DNA of 64,000 nucleotides from positions 17,373,585 through 17,437,584 of the forward strand of contig JAKOON010000012.1 of assembly GCA_022577435.1 (NCBI GenBank), written 5' to 3'. The notes beneath the pieces were generated by a model that was given only the letters and a program-made list of their open reading frames with translations, searched no databases and was not told where the DNA came from. The translations under genes were made by a program, and so were the position numbers. Positions 1 through 13,789 of the stretch are shown here, in pieces (position 1 is the stretch's first letter; each line of letters opens with the position of its first letter). This DNA comes from Embiotoca jacksoni. Lineage: Eukaryota; Chordata; Actinopteri; Embiotocidae.

Positions 1-2068
1 TCAGCTGGTGACAGAGGAAGCTCTAATTTTATTTTCTATGCAGGACAAAAATCATTGAATTATTTAATAAATTGATAGAATTGTAAATGTACAATATTTT
101 TTTGTCAACAAAAATTCTTCCTTTAATTTATATCTATTTGTATATGTTTTTGGTCATGTAGTTGTGACAGTCTATTGACTGCATGTTGGTTTATTCAAGG
201 ATGCTTCAGCAGCCAAGACTGACTGCTGCTGAAAAGAATTCATTTCCCAATTGTGAACATGGATGCCTTTCATAATATAATGTGAAAGACATATGTCAAA
301 TTGTCATAACGGGCATGAAGAAATCCACTGTTTTGGCTGTTTATGAACCCCAGCTGAAATATTGGTGCAGCCTTCATCATCACAGGAAAAATGTTCCCGC
401 TTACTTCTACTCTAATCTGGCAAAACAAGCAAATATGCTAAAATGTTCTGCTGTAAAGTAGCTCTTATCTCGAAATATCTGCAAAATTATTTTCTTCTCG
501 GCATCAAAAGTAGAAATTCAAGTTAGAAACTCAATCTAAAACCTTCATGACAGACTTTAGAACAAATCCCAAATATCTGTTTAATAGGCAAAAACATGAT
601 AAGAGAGAAACAAACTCTTACAGGTCATACAATTGCTGAAAGTAATGATAAGATAACTTGATAAGATGAATTGCATACTTAATTAAAACACAATTCTTTC
701 CAACCAATCCGGAAATATAAATCAAAAGTAATATCCTTGGTATATATTTGAGCCATTCATGTGCCACTTAGTATTTAGCTCTTGGTACAGCAATTTGATG
801 GTTGTGAGAGGTGTATGAATACAGTATTAATGCTTCAGAGTAAACACAAGATGACTGAGCTGCTTTCCTGCTCCTGGAGCTCCTGTTCAGCCCCACAACC
901 TTTTACTTCAATATGAATTTTATTTACAGTATGTAGCACCAAATCACAACATAACTCATCTCAGAGAAAGTATTATAGTAAGGACCTTCCAACATTAGAG
1001 AGATGATCCGGACAGATTAACAATTCCCACACGAGCGACAGTTGGAAGAACTTTTTTTTTACTTTTTTCTACCCAATGAGATAAAGCACTTGTTGTTTTT
1101 CCAATCACTAAAGCAGATTAATGGCAGTTGAGTAGAACGGTTTTACTTCTGTCCATCTTCTTTCTCCTACCAGTTGCTTGTGTCTCTTTCTGTGTTTATG
1201 ATATCTATGAAAAAATCTCAGTGAGTTCTTGTTAATTTTGACATTGAGATTAGAGAGATTATGCATCGCTATACTGAGCCTGTCATCCATTATGAAGCGA
1301 TGGGCTTTTTAAACATCACCCTGAACGAACACCTCTGGGCCCCATGTTGCAGACACACAATTACATATTTATATATTTATGATTATTAGCACGAGGCAGT
1401 CCAGTAGAGTCGTCTTACAGTAAATCAATAGTTCGCAACACGGTATTATTGTTTGTCCATCATGGTGTTAGTGTTAGCCTCGTTAGCTGCTGTCACATCA
1501 TCAGCTCGCACAGCTCTAGTCTGTCCCCAGCAGTCTGCATGATACTGTTAGATTGTGACCATCTGTGTCTTAGTTTCTGTTGAAGGTTAGTTTTCATTGG
1601 TGATCAGGAGGAACAGCTGGCTCTGGAGAGCCATCTCTCCAACCCCAGCCCCCCCTCCTCCCTCACTAACCAGCGGAAACTTCTACAGCTGTCATCTGCT
1701 TTCCCCAAATGACCCAGCTCTCCTTCCAGCTGCCGTCCCAGCACCCTGCTCCCAGCCTCAGCCTTGTTCCAAGGCTAAGCCCTTTTTTTGTTGTTTTTTT
1801 TCCCCCCAGTATTCTGATACAATCCCAATTAAAGACTTGCGGAAATTTGTCCGGCAGCAAGGCTGACTTCCACTCTCTGTCTCAGACCTGCCACCATCTC
1901 AGCTGCAGCTTCAAGTCTTGGTATCAACCTCAAAGTAAAAGTCAAATCAGGGTTTAGAAGTGGGATTTTTTTTTTGTCAGTTTCAGAGACCCACACATTG
2001 TTACTCTGACTTACTTACAGGCTGTATCTCTTCAAACATACATCTACCTGCTTTTTTATGTGTTTCAG
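1..2068 (+). other. usp45: usp45 intron (upstream part)
   Basis: AT-rich sequence without a recognisable coding exon or zinc-finger codons. A short T/C-rich stretch at 1620-1810 makes spurious Pro/Ser-rich ORFs. I see nothing functional here. Confidence 0.6.
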
Positions 2069-2220
2069 CAGCATCTCCCAAGATCATCAAGCTGCGAGAG
2101 GAGCCATCCGATTATGCTGACCTGCCCAGAGGCAAGAATCCAGTCATCAACAGCACTTTGGTTCCTGTTAAGGGAATCAATAACCTTGGTAACACTTGCT
2201 TCTTCAATGCTGTAATGCAG
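2069..2220 (+). CDS. usp45: usp45 exon with catalytic cysteine box
   Basis: This is the first usp45 exon in the window. It encodes a linker (KIIKLREEPSDYADLPRGK), then the start of the catalytic domain with the active-site Cys at 2197-2199. It ends in phase 0 at AATGCAG|GTGTGT. The acceptor is a tandem CAGCAG (2066-2071), so the exon may begin at 2069 or 2072. Confidence 0.93.
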
Positions 2221-5200
2221 GTGTGTATTGCTATTACTGCTGTTAATAGTTTTTTTTCTCTAAATCTTACACAAAGGTGTGTTTGTGTATTTTCTGGTCA
2301 GAGTTCAAGAATAATAACAATAATAATAAAAAAATGTTTGCATGAACAGAACACCACTTTTTTTTTTATTGTGCATCATGACATGTGGTATGGTTGTATT
2401 ATATACTGTTTACATGATGTATTACTTGTTGCTGGATTTCTCAATGTAAACAGCCTGCTTGCAAATCCTTGCTTTATCTCCAGAGACCCTTGTTAGCCTA
2501 ATGAATCACAAGGATGTTTATTCTAACATGACAGTACAAATATGTGTGTCATCACCATGTGTAAATACTCAAGTGCTGCTTCTTATGTGTCTGTCCTATA
2601 GTAAACCAGATTGCCGTCTTACAATGGCTGTGGGTATATACAGGTCATTTTGTATCTTATACTCAATGCAGCAGTAAATGCAGTGCTGGCTTGGACACAT
2701 TCACCTGCCCGTACACGAGTGGCACTCAATTGGTGCAGAGCATGTTCACAACACAACACAGCTATAGAGCCTCCTCAGTCTTTCTCTGGTCATGTCATGG
2801 TGACTGCAAACTGACATGCCTCTTCAACAATGAAGCTGTTTTTTTCTGCCATTTTGTTAATCACCCTCAGGGTCTTCCTCGCTGATTGAAATTCGAGTGA
2901 GCGCGCTTTACATGCTTTTCTCTCCCTCTCGCTGTCTGTTTGTATTGTCTCCTTGAAAATTGCAATCTTTCTGGTGAAAACACATAATTGTCAGAGGATG
3001 AGCTGTGTCTGCGTTCACAATGCCAGCTCCATTGTGTGTTTTCCATAGCAACAGTCTTTATTGCCAGGATGTGACAAAACAAATATCTCTTGAAAGGGAA
3101 GGGAAAGATGCTTCTCTAACGTGAAGGGACAATGACTGCTTCAGGCTACCTCCACGCCAAGGATCTTCTCCACATTTCAAACTCACAGATCATAGATCAT
3201 TTTGAAAGCCTCTTTCAGTATAATGAACTCAGCGCAAGTTTCCCGAATCCTACTAAAATGGAGATAACATTTTACAAGGGTATTTTAATTGACCGCTTTG
3301 AATTGCCACAAGCTAAGTGTAGATACATTTTCATATCTTTGACAGATCTTCGCTTTGGTTGCTGTCTTTTTCTCATCCACAAAATTGTTGTTTGTCCTTG
3401 ATGAAATGTAATATCTGTGCATGTGATTAATTTGATCCTCTGGTTTTATGAATGGATTTCAGCTGGTTAAAATCAGATGATCTAATGTGTCTGATCAATA
3501 CCTTTTACGTATTACCGTTCAGTTCATAGATGGATTGAAAAGATGAGTATAATTAAACGGTCTCAAATAATTCTGTTGTCCACACAGAACCTGTCCCAGA
3601 CACACATGCTCATCGACCTCATCCAGGAAGTGAAGGAGAAAGGGTACAAGCTCAGGATCTGCCCTCCTGTCGATACCAATCTGGTACTGTTTATTCTCCT
3701 CCTTCAGAGAGTCTTCTGAAAGGACCAGTGTGGGATTTAGGAGGATCTATTGACAGAAATCAAATATAACATTCATTAGTGTGTAATCATCTGAAACTAA
3801 GAATAGTTGTGTTTTCGTTACCTTACAATGAGCCCTTCGTAGGTTTCCTTAACGAAACCCACCACGTTTCTACATTAGCCCAGAATAGTCAAACCAAACG
3901 GTGGCGTTGGAGTTTCATGGTCACCGTAGATTCTTTTACCCGCTTAGAGGGGCAGTGGAGGGGTGTTCAGTTGGTTGCAATTTGCAACCTCACCACTAGC
4001 TGCCACTAAATCCTCCATACTGCTCCTGATAATCAAACGAATAACAATAAATTCCTTTTGCTTTTGAAATAAATATTCATATATGTTGCATCAAATAAAT
4101 GATATGTGACAATAGAAATCAAAAAACAGAATAAATGATCTGAAAAGTGGTCAAATGTAAAATGCCTTCTTAGGTATTTTAGACATCTTGGATTCTAATT
4201 TTAGAGCTTCAGCATGTTTCAGACGTTAAAGTGAAAACCGTTGTGTGAATGTTTTTGTGTGATTTAGCAACTGGAATCCTAATTCAGATAAGTAAATAAA
4301 CCACATTGTTCTATGTCAGTTATTTTATATACCTTGTTGGCACATAAAAGAAGATCAGCCTCAATCCTACTTTGTTATCATGTTAACTTCCAGGATTCCT
4401 GACAGAAATTAAAGTTTGGGAACAAGAGTTATTTCCTTTTTGTCTTTTCACCTTCCAGAGTCAGCTGACGGTAGCGCTGCCCAGTCCAGACCCTCTGACG
4501 GCGGCCATGTTTGTCTTCCTCCAGAGCATGAAAGAGCCCGGGAAAGGCCCCGTCAATCCCAAAATCCTCTTCAACCAGCTCTGCCAGAAGTAAGATGTCA
4601 CCCTTCATACCAACTGTTACTTCCTTCACCCTACCTCGGCCCTCCCCCTTGGGGGCCCACATGTGGGAACTAGGTTGGTTTAAGACCTATCAAAATGAGT
4701 CGCTCAAAGAAACCTGAGGAAGTAAACTAAGTCTGTTGTTGTTGTGGAACTGAAACAGAAATTACAGGTTGGATAATACCAGAAGCACATTTCTCAGTTG
4801 AATAGAAAATATTTTTTGCGTCCAAAACTTGTTTTTTTTTTCTATTTTCAGTTTTAAAACGGCAAACTGCTCATTGTTTTGTGAAAACCTCTATAGAGAT
4901 CATACGAGGAGCGATCAAAAAGTTCTTAGACTCCTCCTGTTGTGCATGAATGTAGAGCAGCACTGTCAACATGCGTGTTGTCATGTTGGAGAACCAAAGT
5001 GCTGTTATGTCACAGTTCAGATCGTTAGCGGGGAATGTTTTCCCTCCGATGCCGCTGAACATCACAGTAGAAGTCGATAGAAGTATTGACAGTCTGACCC
5101 TGTGGAGATAAATTCACCTGCACAACCCTGAAAATGTCAAAGAAAACCCACCTGGTTGCGCTCCTGACATGAAACGCCTTCTTCGGTTTTGGACAGTGAA

Positions 5201-6172
5201 GTTTTGCCCCTTTTTAAACGTGAATGAACCAATGTTGTAGATTTTATGAGGCATTTTAAGAGTCTCTGTTGCCAATTTTCCAAGTTTAACCAAAAATGTT
5301 ATGCGATCTCTCTGTTCAAGTCCATGGTGAAATTGCAAATACCAGTAGTCACAATAGTGTGTAATTCAGACACTGATATTGATCACGAGACGTAACTTTG
5401 AATACTTGCTCATGAAGGTTATTATTACCCCCTGCTCTGTGCACATCACGGTTTGACTGCCCCCCGTAGACTATTTCATAAACACCAGGAAGTTAGAACA
5501 GCTATTTTTTTTTTTTTTAACTCTTGTGTGCTTTCAGACTTCAGGCTCCTGCAAATATTTGAGCTCTGGTTCAGTGAAATCACTAAACTGTGCAACATTT
5601 TTTTAGTATTGCAGTTATCCATCACCTCTGCAGCACTTTACAATGCAGGAGCCACAGCTTTCAGCTGTGCTTTCATCCCCTTACTGCAGTGGTGAACACT
5701 CATAACCAGCCAGACCCAGGTAGCACCTGGTCCCAGCTGAGTGCCTTTCACACACTCTAACCTCAACATACACAAAATACACCAAAGGCACTGTTCCTCA
5801 TCAAATGTCGAGCAGCAGCTCGCCATTTGTAGCTCCTCTGCTACTTGCTACGCTGCTGTGCCACCTGTGTCGTATTTGATCCAGAGCAAGGTCGAACAGA
5901 CTGTGTGACAGGCCGACACACACGCTGACTTCAGTGAACCGAACAGTTGTTTAGTTTCCTTTTATGAGCAGTGTGAATATTTGGTTGTCTGACTTCTTGT
6001 TTGAGCATGGTACACTGCTGGTTGGGTCCAGCCTGTTGGTGTGTATTGGGGCGGGTCTTTCACTGCTTAGTAGTGCAGGTGGGTGACCAGGGCATTTGAC
6101 GTTGGATGACTGGCTGCATCTCTGGTGCGTCTTTGACAGTTATTCTGGTACCCAGCTTTCATCAGACAGGCC

Positions 6173-6231
<59 letters not shown>

Positions 6232-9161
6232 ACGCGCCACCTCACCTGGCACCTCCTCAGCCTGCAACACACATGCAGGCAATTGTGCATTCAGACAGCA
6301 AGTATATGCACACACCTTTATGCACTCATACATGTTTAATTTCACATAGGGCTAATCTATTCCACTGACATGCATTTCAAAAAAGGTTTATGACTTTAAG
6401 CTTCAGTACACATTATCCAAACACAATGCTTGTAAATCAACTTCAATTAAGGCCACTGAGTCATTGTTTTTTATGTCCTTGTTTGAAAAAAATGCAGACA
6501 TGCTCATATCAATTTAAACATTGTTTTCAGTGCTTCAGAATGGTTACAAAGGAAACATTTTCTCTTTAAAATGTCTGACTTATTAAAAAGATAGTCCCCT
6601 TCTGTATAGAGCGGCAATAATTTGTACAATGAACTTGTGTTGTTGTTATTTAACCTTTCTGAGTTTTGTTGCATTGTTAAATCAGGGAATGTAGTTGGGA
6701 CGTGCAGTGGAAAGTTGTGCTGAAGAAATTTGATTTAGTACAAAGTGGTACATGGTCTGAAAAGATTTTGTACCTTTGGATTAGCAGATAGACATACAAT
6801 CAGTTAGAAACAATTTAATAATTGATTAGTTAAATAAGTTTTGGAGAAAATATGCCATGAAAGAACACAAACATCCTGCACACACTAAATCGTAATGTTT
6901 TTGCAGTTACACCAATTGTCAGGTCAATAGCACATCATGCACCACTTGACAGGTTTTGCCAAAAATTCAAAAGTGTTGAATCTTTCCTGTGACCTTTTTA
7001 ATTTATTAAAAAGAGCTCCTGATTCCAATAAGTGGTTTGCAGTGAGCTGAGCACCAAGAAGGAAGAAATACAGACAATATCAAATTTTATAAACAATTCT
7101 CACACCAAAAATTTGGGGTCAGTATATGTACAGCATACAACCTACTTTATAAGTATAAAAGTACCAGATTTGTTACAAGCAAAACTGTCAGTAATACTTC
7201 GCTGGTCCAGTCGGGGTTTTTTTTTTTTGTTTTTTTTTAATGTTTTTCTAGGTTTTATATCGTTGTAAATTGAATGTCTTTGAGAGTGAACTTTTTGTAC
7301 AACAAAAGAAGCAATCTTTCAGAAGTCACTTTGGGTTCTAGATGCTTTTGATGTCCTTTTTTAAACAATTTTCTAACTATACATGGACTGACATTTAATC
7401 AGTCAATCAAAAAAAAAGTTTAGATAGATAATTCAAATATTCGCTTATGGTAGCCTGTATGGACATGATAGTTATAGATATGCGTTTACACCCACACACA
7501 GAAACACATTGTCTCCTCCTTGACTACTGGTGCTGACTATGTCTCTCTAAAGATGCTGTTAAATCTCACTTGTTGGTACAATTTTGATGAAACTTTTTCA
7601 TGAGACCACACTTAAGGATTCTGATTGGCATTGAAGACCCAATCAAGATATGTCACTGGGAGCTCTCGACCCTCAGAGAGAGTCGGTCTGTCCTTGACCT
7701 GCGAGGACTGACGGCGCTCTTCCATTTGTCTTTTGACTGTGTGTCGTGTGTGTGTGTGTGTTCACATGCATTTGACCTCAACCAGCTGAGTACCCCACAG
7801 CCTGCCTCCTCGTCCTGCTGCCAACGGAAGGGGTCTGGTCTGTGCTCGGACCAGTGCCAAGCTGTGCGTGTCGGACGGTCAGCACCACACTGTGTATCTG
7901 GTGCCAGAGAGGGTCGCAGCTTGTACCCAGTGTACTACAAAGCCGGTTAGTGGCTAGTCAGCAGTCAGTGGCAAGACAGGGAAAAATAAAGGCTCTAATA
8001 TTTATCTACTTTTTTCTGGGCACCTGGACTCTGAGGGTCAAATGGATTTGAAAGCACCATTTTACTGACAGTATATCATTATTATTACTTGTACAAGTGT
8101 AATGCGATGCACTCTCGATGCATATCCAATACATAAGCTTGGAGTAAAAGGCCACGCTGAGGCATTCATCTACACCTGCTTCTTTCAAGGACTGACTCAC
8201 ATTTCAGGATCGCCACTGGACTTGTATTGGAAAAAAAATGAAAAGTATGATGACTTTTTTCTCCATCGATGTACTGTGTATAAATGTCCACATACCCACA
8301 TTCTTCAAATATTGTTCATAAATAAGCCGTGTGAGAAGCCTTTTATCCTTGATAGAAACAGCACAGGATAACAACGGATTCCATCTAAGGCTGGCATCCA
8401 AGTCACACACACACACCTACACACATACAGTACACGCACATGAAAAGAAGAAGCAGATATTCATAGGTGGTATGAAAGAGTAATACAAATATTGGCATGT
8501 GCACATATTCTGAGGACTACAGTTCAGGGATTGAACATCCATTCACTTTATAAAACTGACTTGTGTTAGTATCTGGAAACTGTGTTTCTAATTGTGATTG
8601 ACATGGAGCCATCCAAATATGTCAGTACAACACCATATATCTTATTTATTCTTTTATACTGTACTTGTAGCAACATGTTAGTGACCATTAGCGAGGCTGC
8701 ACACTCGGGCTGCCTGGTTTTCTTGTGGTGCAAATGGATTATATTAAGGCAAAATCTATTGGCTTCTGAAGATGCGATATAACAGCAATATTCTCACACT
8801 TTACCACTTAATGTCAAAAGACCTGTGCCGCCTGAGTGACAGGTGTTTTAAGTGTTGGTAAAGATAAATAATGCTTTACTTGCATCAATAGTTAAAGTAA
8901 TGAAAATACAGTTTGGATTCCACCAAATACAAATTCTTTGTCCTCTATTAATTTAAACAAAAATATTAGTGACAGAGTTTCCTGTATTTTGCACATAAAG
9001 ATTTTTTTTAAAGGCAGCTATGTCTAGCACAGGCCTGTTTTCATACTACAAACATTTTTATGAACATATTGTCGATAATTGAGTCACATTTCTGTGTTTC
9101 ATTGTTGTGTGCGAGTAAAGGCTTAATGAATTTATGATGTGAACTGTGGTGCATTGTGTTG

Positions 9162-9222
<61 letters not shown>

Positions 9223-9637
9223 TGGGGGGGGGCTTGTGTGGCCTTGTGTCTGGTACTAACTCATCCGGCTATTAATTGTGTTAGCACCGCAGCTGTTTGC
9301 ATTGGCCAGATTGAGAGCAGCGCTACAGGGCCCTTCTGCTTCTCTCCACTGGGATGAGCTTCCAGACCTCCTCATTCCCACTGATCCATCCATGCTTTTC
9401 CCTTTTTCTCCGTCCCGCTCGGTCTCTTCTTCTTTTTCTCACTCCGTTCCTTCTCTCCCTTTTGTTTTATATTTCTCTCTCTCTTAGTTGATTGACAGGC
9501 TGTTAAGCGCAACAAGAGGGAAACATTCCTTTACTTGCTATTATCTTTGTGGGCTGGCAAATAAATGACATATGTGCTCTCTACCATCCCCCCCCCCCCA
9601 ACCTTCCCTGAATGTCTGCACAGAAAGGCATAAGAGA

Positions 9638-9694
<57 letters not shown>

Positions 9695-9698
9695 GAGT

Positions 9699-9729
<31 letters not shown>

Positions 9730-12700
9730 GGGGAGTGTGATAGACCTACTGGTTAGGACCTGTGTTGAGGGCAGGTGTCTGACCATTTCTCCCAGACATG
9801 GACATCCACTCTTGGCCACATGTGAAGTATGCCTCAGAGATCATTCCACAAATTAGAGTGATGAATGAAATTAATTGTATCAATTGACCACTGTGTCCAG
9901 ATTGTGTCTATACTTTAATTCTTGAAAAAAATAAATATATAACTGTATCCATATTATTAGTGTGCAGTCTGCTGTGTCAAAGAATTAGTGTATTTGTATT
10001 TTTTCGCTTGTCAAACCAAGAAAGATGAAATTTTAAATAACCAGAAATCTGTTTATACTTGACCATAAGGATTTTAAGCCCCAGCAAGTGTCCTACACTA
10101 TTGTATTATAGGAGTTAGCCCCCCCACCTCTCTCCCTACGAACATGCTCAGTATTTGTCGGACAGCTCCTCTGACCAGAAATGTGGCCTCTGTGCGTGTC
10201 ATGCCTGTCGGACCAACCTGTCCTTTGGTTATGTGGCTGGCTCGGCCCAACAGGTTGCAGTGGCTCCAGCCTCGGCTGCCCATCTGCCCCTGGCATCTGT
10301 CCTCACATCTGCCTCTCCGTGAACGGCCAGGGGACGGACTCAAGGAGAGACTCCCCTCTAACCGCTCTGGCACTGATGTCCAGGGAGGAGGTGGAGGTCC
10401 TCTCTTACTTTGCCAAAAAAATGCTCAACAAGAAGTGGAGATCCGTCAGCCAGCATGGTAGAGTGGTGACTGGGCTACGGATAACAAGTGTTTTTATTTT
10501 CTTTGGAGCATTTTGGCTTTAAAATTTTAATTCCCTCTGTATTCCACAAGGAAAACCAACTGAACAAACATTGCATACATTTTCATTGTGAATTCACTAT
10601 TTATAATGTCCTGACATTATAAATGATTGTGCAATCATTCTAATCAAATTAAATAGTTACAGACTAAATTTCTATATTTATGGACAGGATCCGATATCCA
10701 TATTTCTCATGTTGTGCATTGTTAGAATATTGAACACTTGCTGGCATGCACGATTAGCTGATGTTTGTAGATTTTGTTTTCTTTTAGCAAAGGCAATGTT
10801 AAAATATAGTTTGATTTCATATATGAACTGTATTTTTTGTACCTGACTTCATAAATAGATGAACAAATTATGTAAGTGGAGACCAATATGTTGAGTAAAT
10901 TAAGCCATGAGGATACGGACAGCGAAAAGGATTTGATGGTTATGAGGCTAAAGATGCATTAAATAAGCAGCTTGTGTGAAGTTGATTTCACACATTGACT
11001 CGGAGTTTAGCAGGAAACTGATGTTCTGCCTGATAAGAATTTAAGCAGGTGAAACTGGTAGCTGTTTCAGTCGCCTCCAGTGGTGCTGCATGTATAATAA
11101 AGTAGGTTGTATAGTGTACAGAGTGGCTCGGCCTTAACCTCAGTATCTTTAGTCAATAGTTTAACTTGCCTTTGTTAAGTCTACAACATGATGGATGGGC
11201 AGATGGATTTATCAGGAATAAAAAGTGATATAAATATGAGAATGAAAAATATTATATGTACCACTAAACTGTAGGATGACACTGAAAGTTGCAAAAAGGT
11301 GTTGACAAAAGACAAAAGTTGATTTCTCATTTCATCATCTTTCTCTAGATTTCAGTTTTTTTGTGTCCTGCTTTTCTTTGTTTGTGTGGTTTTGTGTTTT
11401 TTCTTTATGTTAGAGATCCACTCCGACCTTAATGTTCTTTGACTATTCTCCTTTCTTTTACTTTCTTTTCATAAGTTTCTTTCACTGTTGTTCTTGACTG
11501 TCAAGTTTATTTATCTAACGCATTTATACACAACAAAAGTTGATTAAAGTTCTGTACAACTTCAGATAGAATTAAAACAAATCGAATAGACATGAAAACA
11601 ATGAAATTGTAAACTGTGTTTTCATGGTGCTTTTTTTTTCTCAGGGCTCCACGTTTCAAGGGCTATCAACAACAAGACAGTCAGGAGCTTCTGCACTACT
11701 TACTGGACTCCATACGAGTAGAGGAAACTAAAGTGAGTTTACGTACATCACCTACACACATGTATTCGACGGTTGTTTGAAGGTCCCATATTTTGAATTT
11801 TTCTGGTGTTTTATGTGAAGTATTTAGATCCATAAAAAGATTAATTTTATGGTTTTAACTACCAAAAACTCAAGTCTTTAAGGCACTTTGATATCAAATA
11901 CACTCTCTTCTGATTGGCTGATTTTTGTTTCCTAAACGATGCATGCTCCAGCCAACCACAGGTTTTCTTCAGTCTTGTAGCTTTCTAGCTCCGTGACTGA
12001 GTTTTCTTTCACATAAAAGGTTGAACTGTGGGCTGTGCTGAGGGCAGACTTATGATATGACCATTAGTTTATGACATCGCAAACTTACCAAAGTGCAAAC
12101 ACCCGAGTTGCTGAATATGGGCGAGCGTTTAGATTTTTTTTTTTCATGGTATGTCCGTAGCAGTTAGACCTCCAGAATACATTTGTTGTCGGATCTTTTG
12201 TCAAGTTCTTTCAAAGATTGTTTTAATTTTAGTTTTTCTTAACAGAACGGTACTTTAAATACCCACAAAGTACTCCTTCATACTTCTGGTGTTTTTTAGA
12301 TGTGTCTATATATGCGTTTCCAACATTTAATAGAAGAAATTGTGCAAAACTTGGGGACACTCTATAGTAAAGCTTGAGGCAATGGGTTTAGTTTTTATAA
12401 TACTGGTAGTTTCATTAACAGTCACAATAGTTTTATGTTAATCACTATACAGTATGTCAATATGCTAATGTTCTAAGCTAAGATTAATATAATACCTACT
12501 AAAGATCAGCATTTCAGCATCAATATTCCCGCATATAATTCGAAGCACACAAGCCTTAGTGCAGACTATTAGAGCTGCGATAGCATCTGATTTAACAAAT
12601 TGCATTTTGTTTTTTAATTTTGCTTGAATACTGAACTGAATACCTTTTGTGTTTTATGAACTATACTGAACACTTGAATATGATGAAGAAGCAACGATGG

Positions 12701-13339
12701 TGGTTCACTCACGCATGCTAAAAATATTTGCAATTCTGTGCTTTTCTTGAAAGCCATTGATCTGAGCACACGGTGAAGGCATTTTTGTCGCTGGCATTTG
12801 TTGCCAGTCATATTGACCCTCCACTTGTACAATATATTTAATGCTTTAATCCAGTTAAGATTTTGAAATACATTCTCTGTCATAATGTGAAATGCTAGCC
12901 ATGTTTTTGGGGTTGATCTGTGCACTCACATAACCCCATGTCAATATTAATGTTGGATATCCAGTTTTCGTGTTTAAACCTTATGGTGCCGTGTTTTTGG
13001 CAAGTATCGTGACCCCCACCCCATCTCAGAGCAATTAGGAGACCCCGCAGCAGCCCTTTGATGGACCGAGCTGGCCCCCGTGGCCCCACCAGTGGCAACG
13101 TGAACCAAGGAGGAGAAGTTAGCGGGTGTGTTTAGTGGTCAGCCCCGGGCCCAGGAGGGGCCACAGGCTGAGCTCCTGGCTCCCATTCAAACTTGTGAAC
13201 ACTGACAGTTGTGCCACTTAGGGAACTTGCAAGTGGCACGACCGGCACCATTGTGTGATCTTGGGAAACCCACAGCTGCTAAATGAGCTCCAGGGCCGTC
13301 CCATTGTGCTTGAGGGTCGCCCACGGCCCCCTCCTGTGC

Positions 13340-13413
<74 letters not shown>

Positions 13414-13748
13414 ATCAGCCTGTCTCCCAATCCAATCAAGGAGGTAAAGAGGGAGGGGTTACAGCCTCCTCTGTTCATTCAGTCAGAAACTCATATAAAA
13501 GCACATTCAGAGATACAGTGGCATCTTAGTCCGGCATTGTTGAATATTTTTCAAATGAATACTTACATCATACCACTTACTAACTTTTCTTATAAAGACA
13601 AAAACACTTGTATTATTAATCTGTCTTTTTACACAGGAAAAGCATCACTGCTATGGTTAATCCATACCTGGAATAAACCTTTTCATCTCATATTTACTGT
13701 GTGTGAACAAGCACATACATGAAGTACAAATAGTGTACACACACTAAC

Positions 13749-13789
<41 letters not shown>

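Larger units (their letters stand above)
4590..11644 (+). other. usp45: Large usp45 intron
   Basis: A 7-kb intron. It holds a mariner relic (4895-5338), three long GT tracts (6175, 9165, 9641) and a 21-G run. It also holds GC-richer islands at about 7660-7960, 9255-9420 and 10140-10460, the last with a coding-like stretch. Confidence 0.8.

Noticed and set aside
1597..1957. Pro/Ser-rich ORFs before the first usp45 exon
   Set aside because: They come from a C/T-rich stretch with no zinc-finger residues and no usable donor. They do not match the USP45 N-terminus.
6067..6368. His/Thr- and Cys/Val-repeat ORFs on both strands (also at 9541-9856, 13187-13722, 51836-52045, 56404-56661)
   Set aside because: Pure products of CA/GT microsatellites.
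7600..8051. ORFs of 69-116 codons in the large usp45 intron
   Set aside because: No family resemblance, mixed with a GT run, and no convincing splice-site pair.
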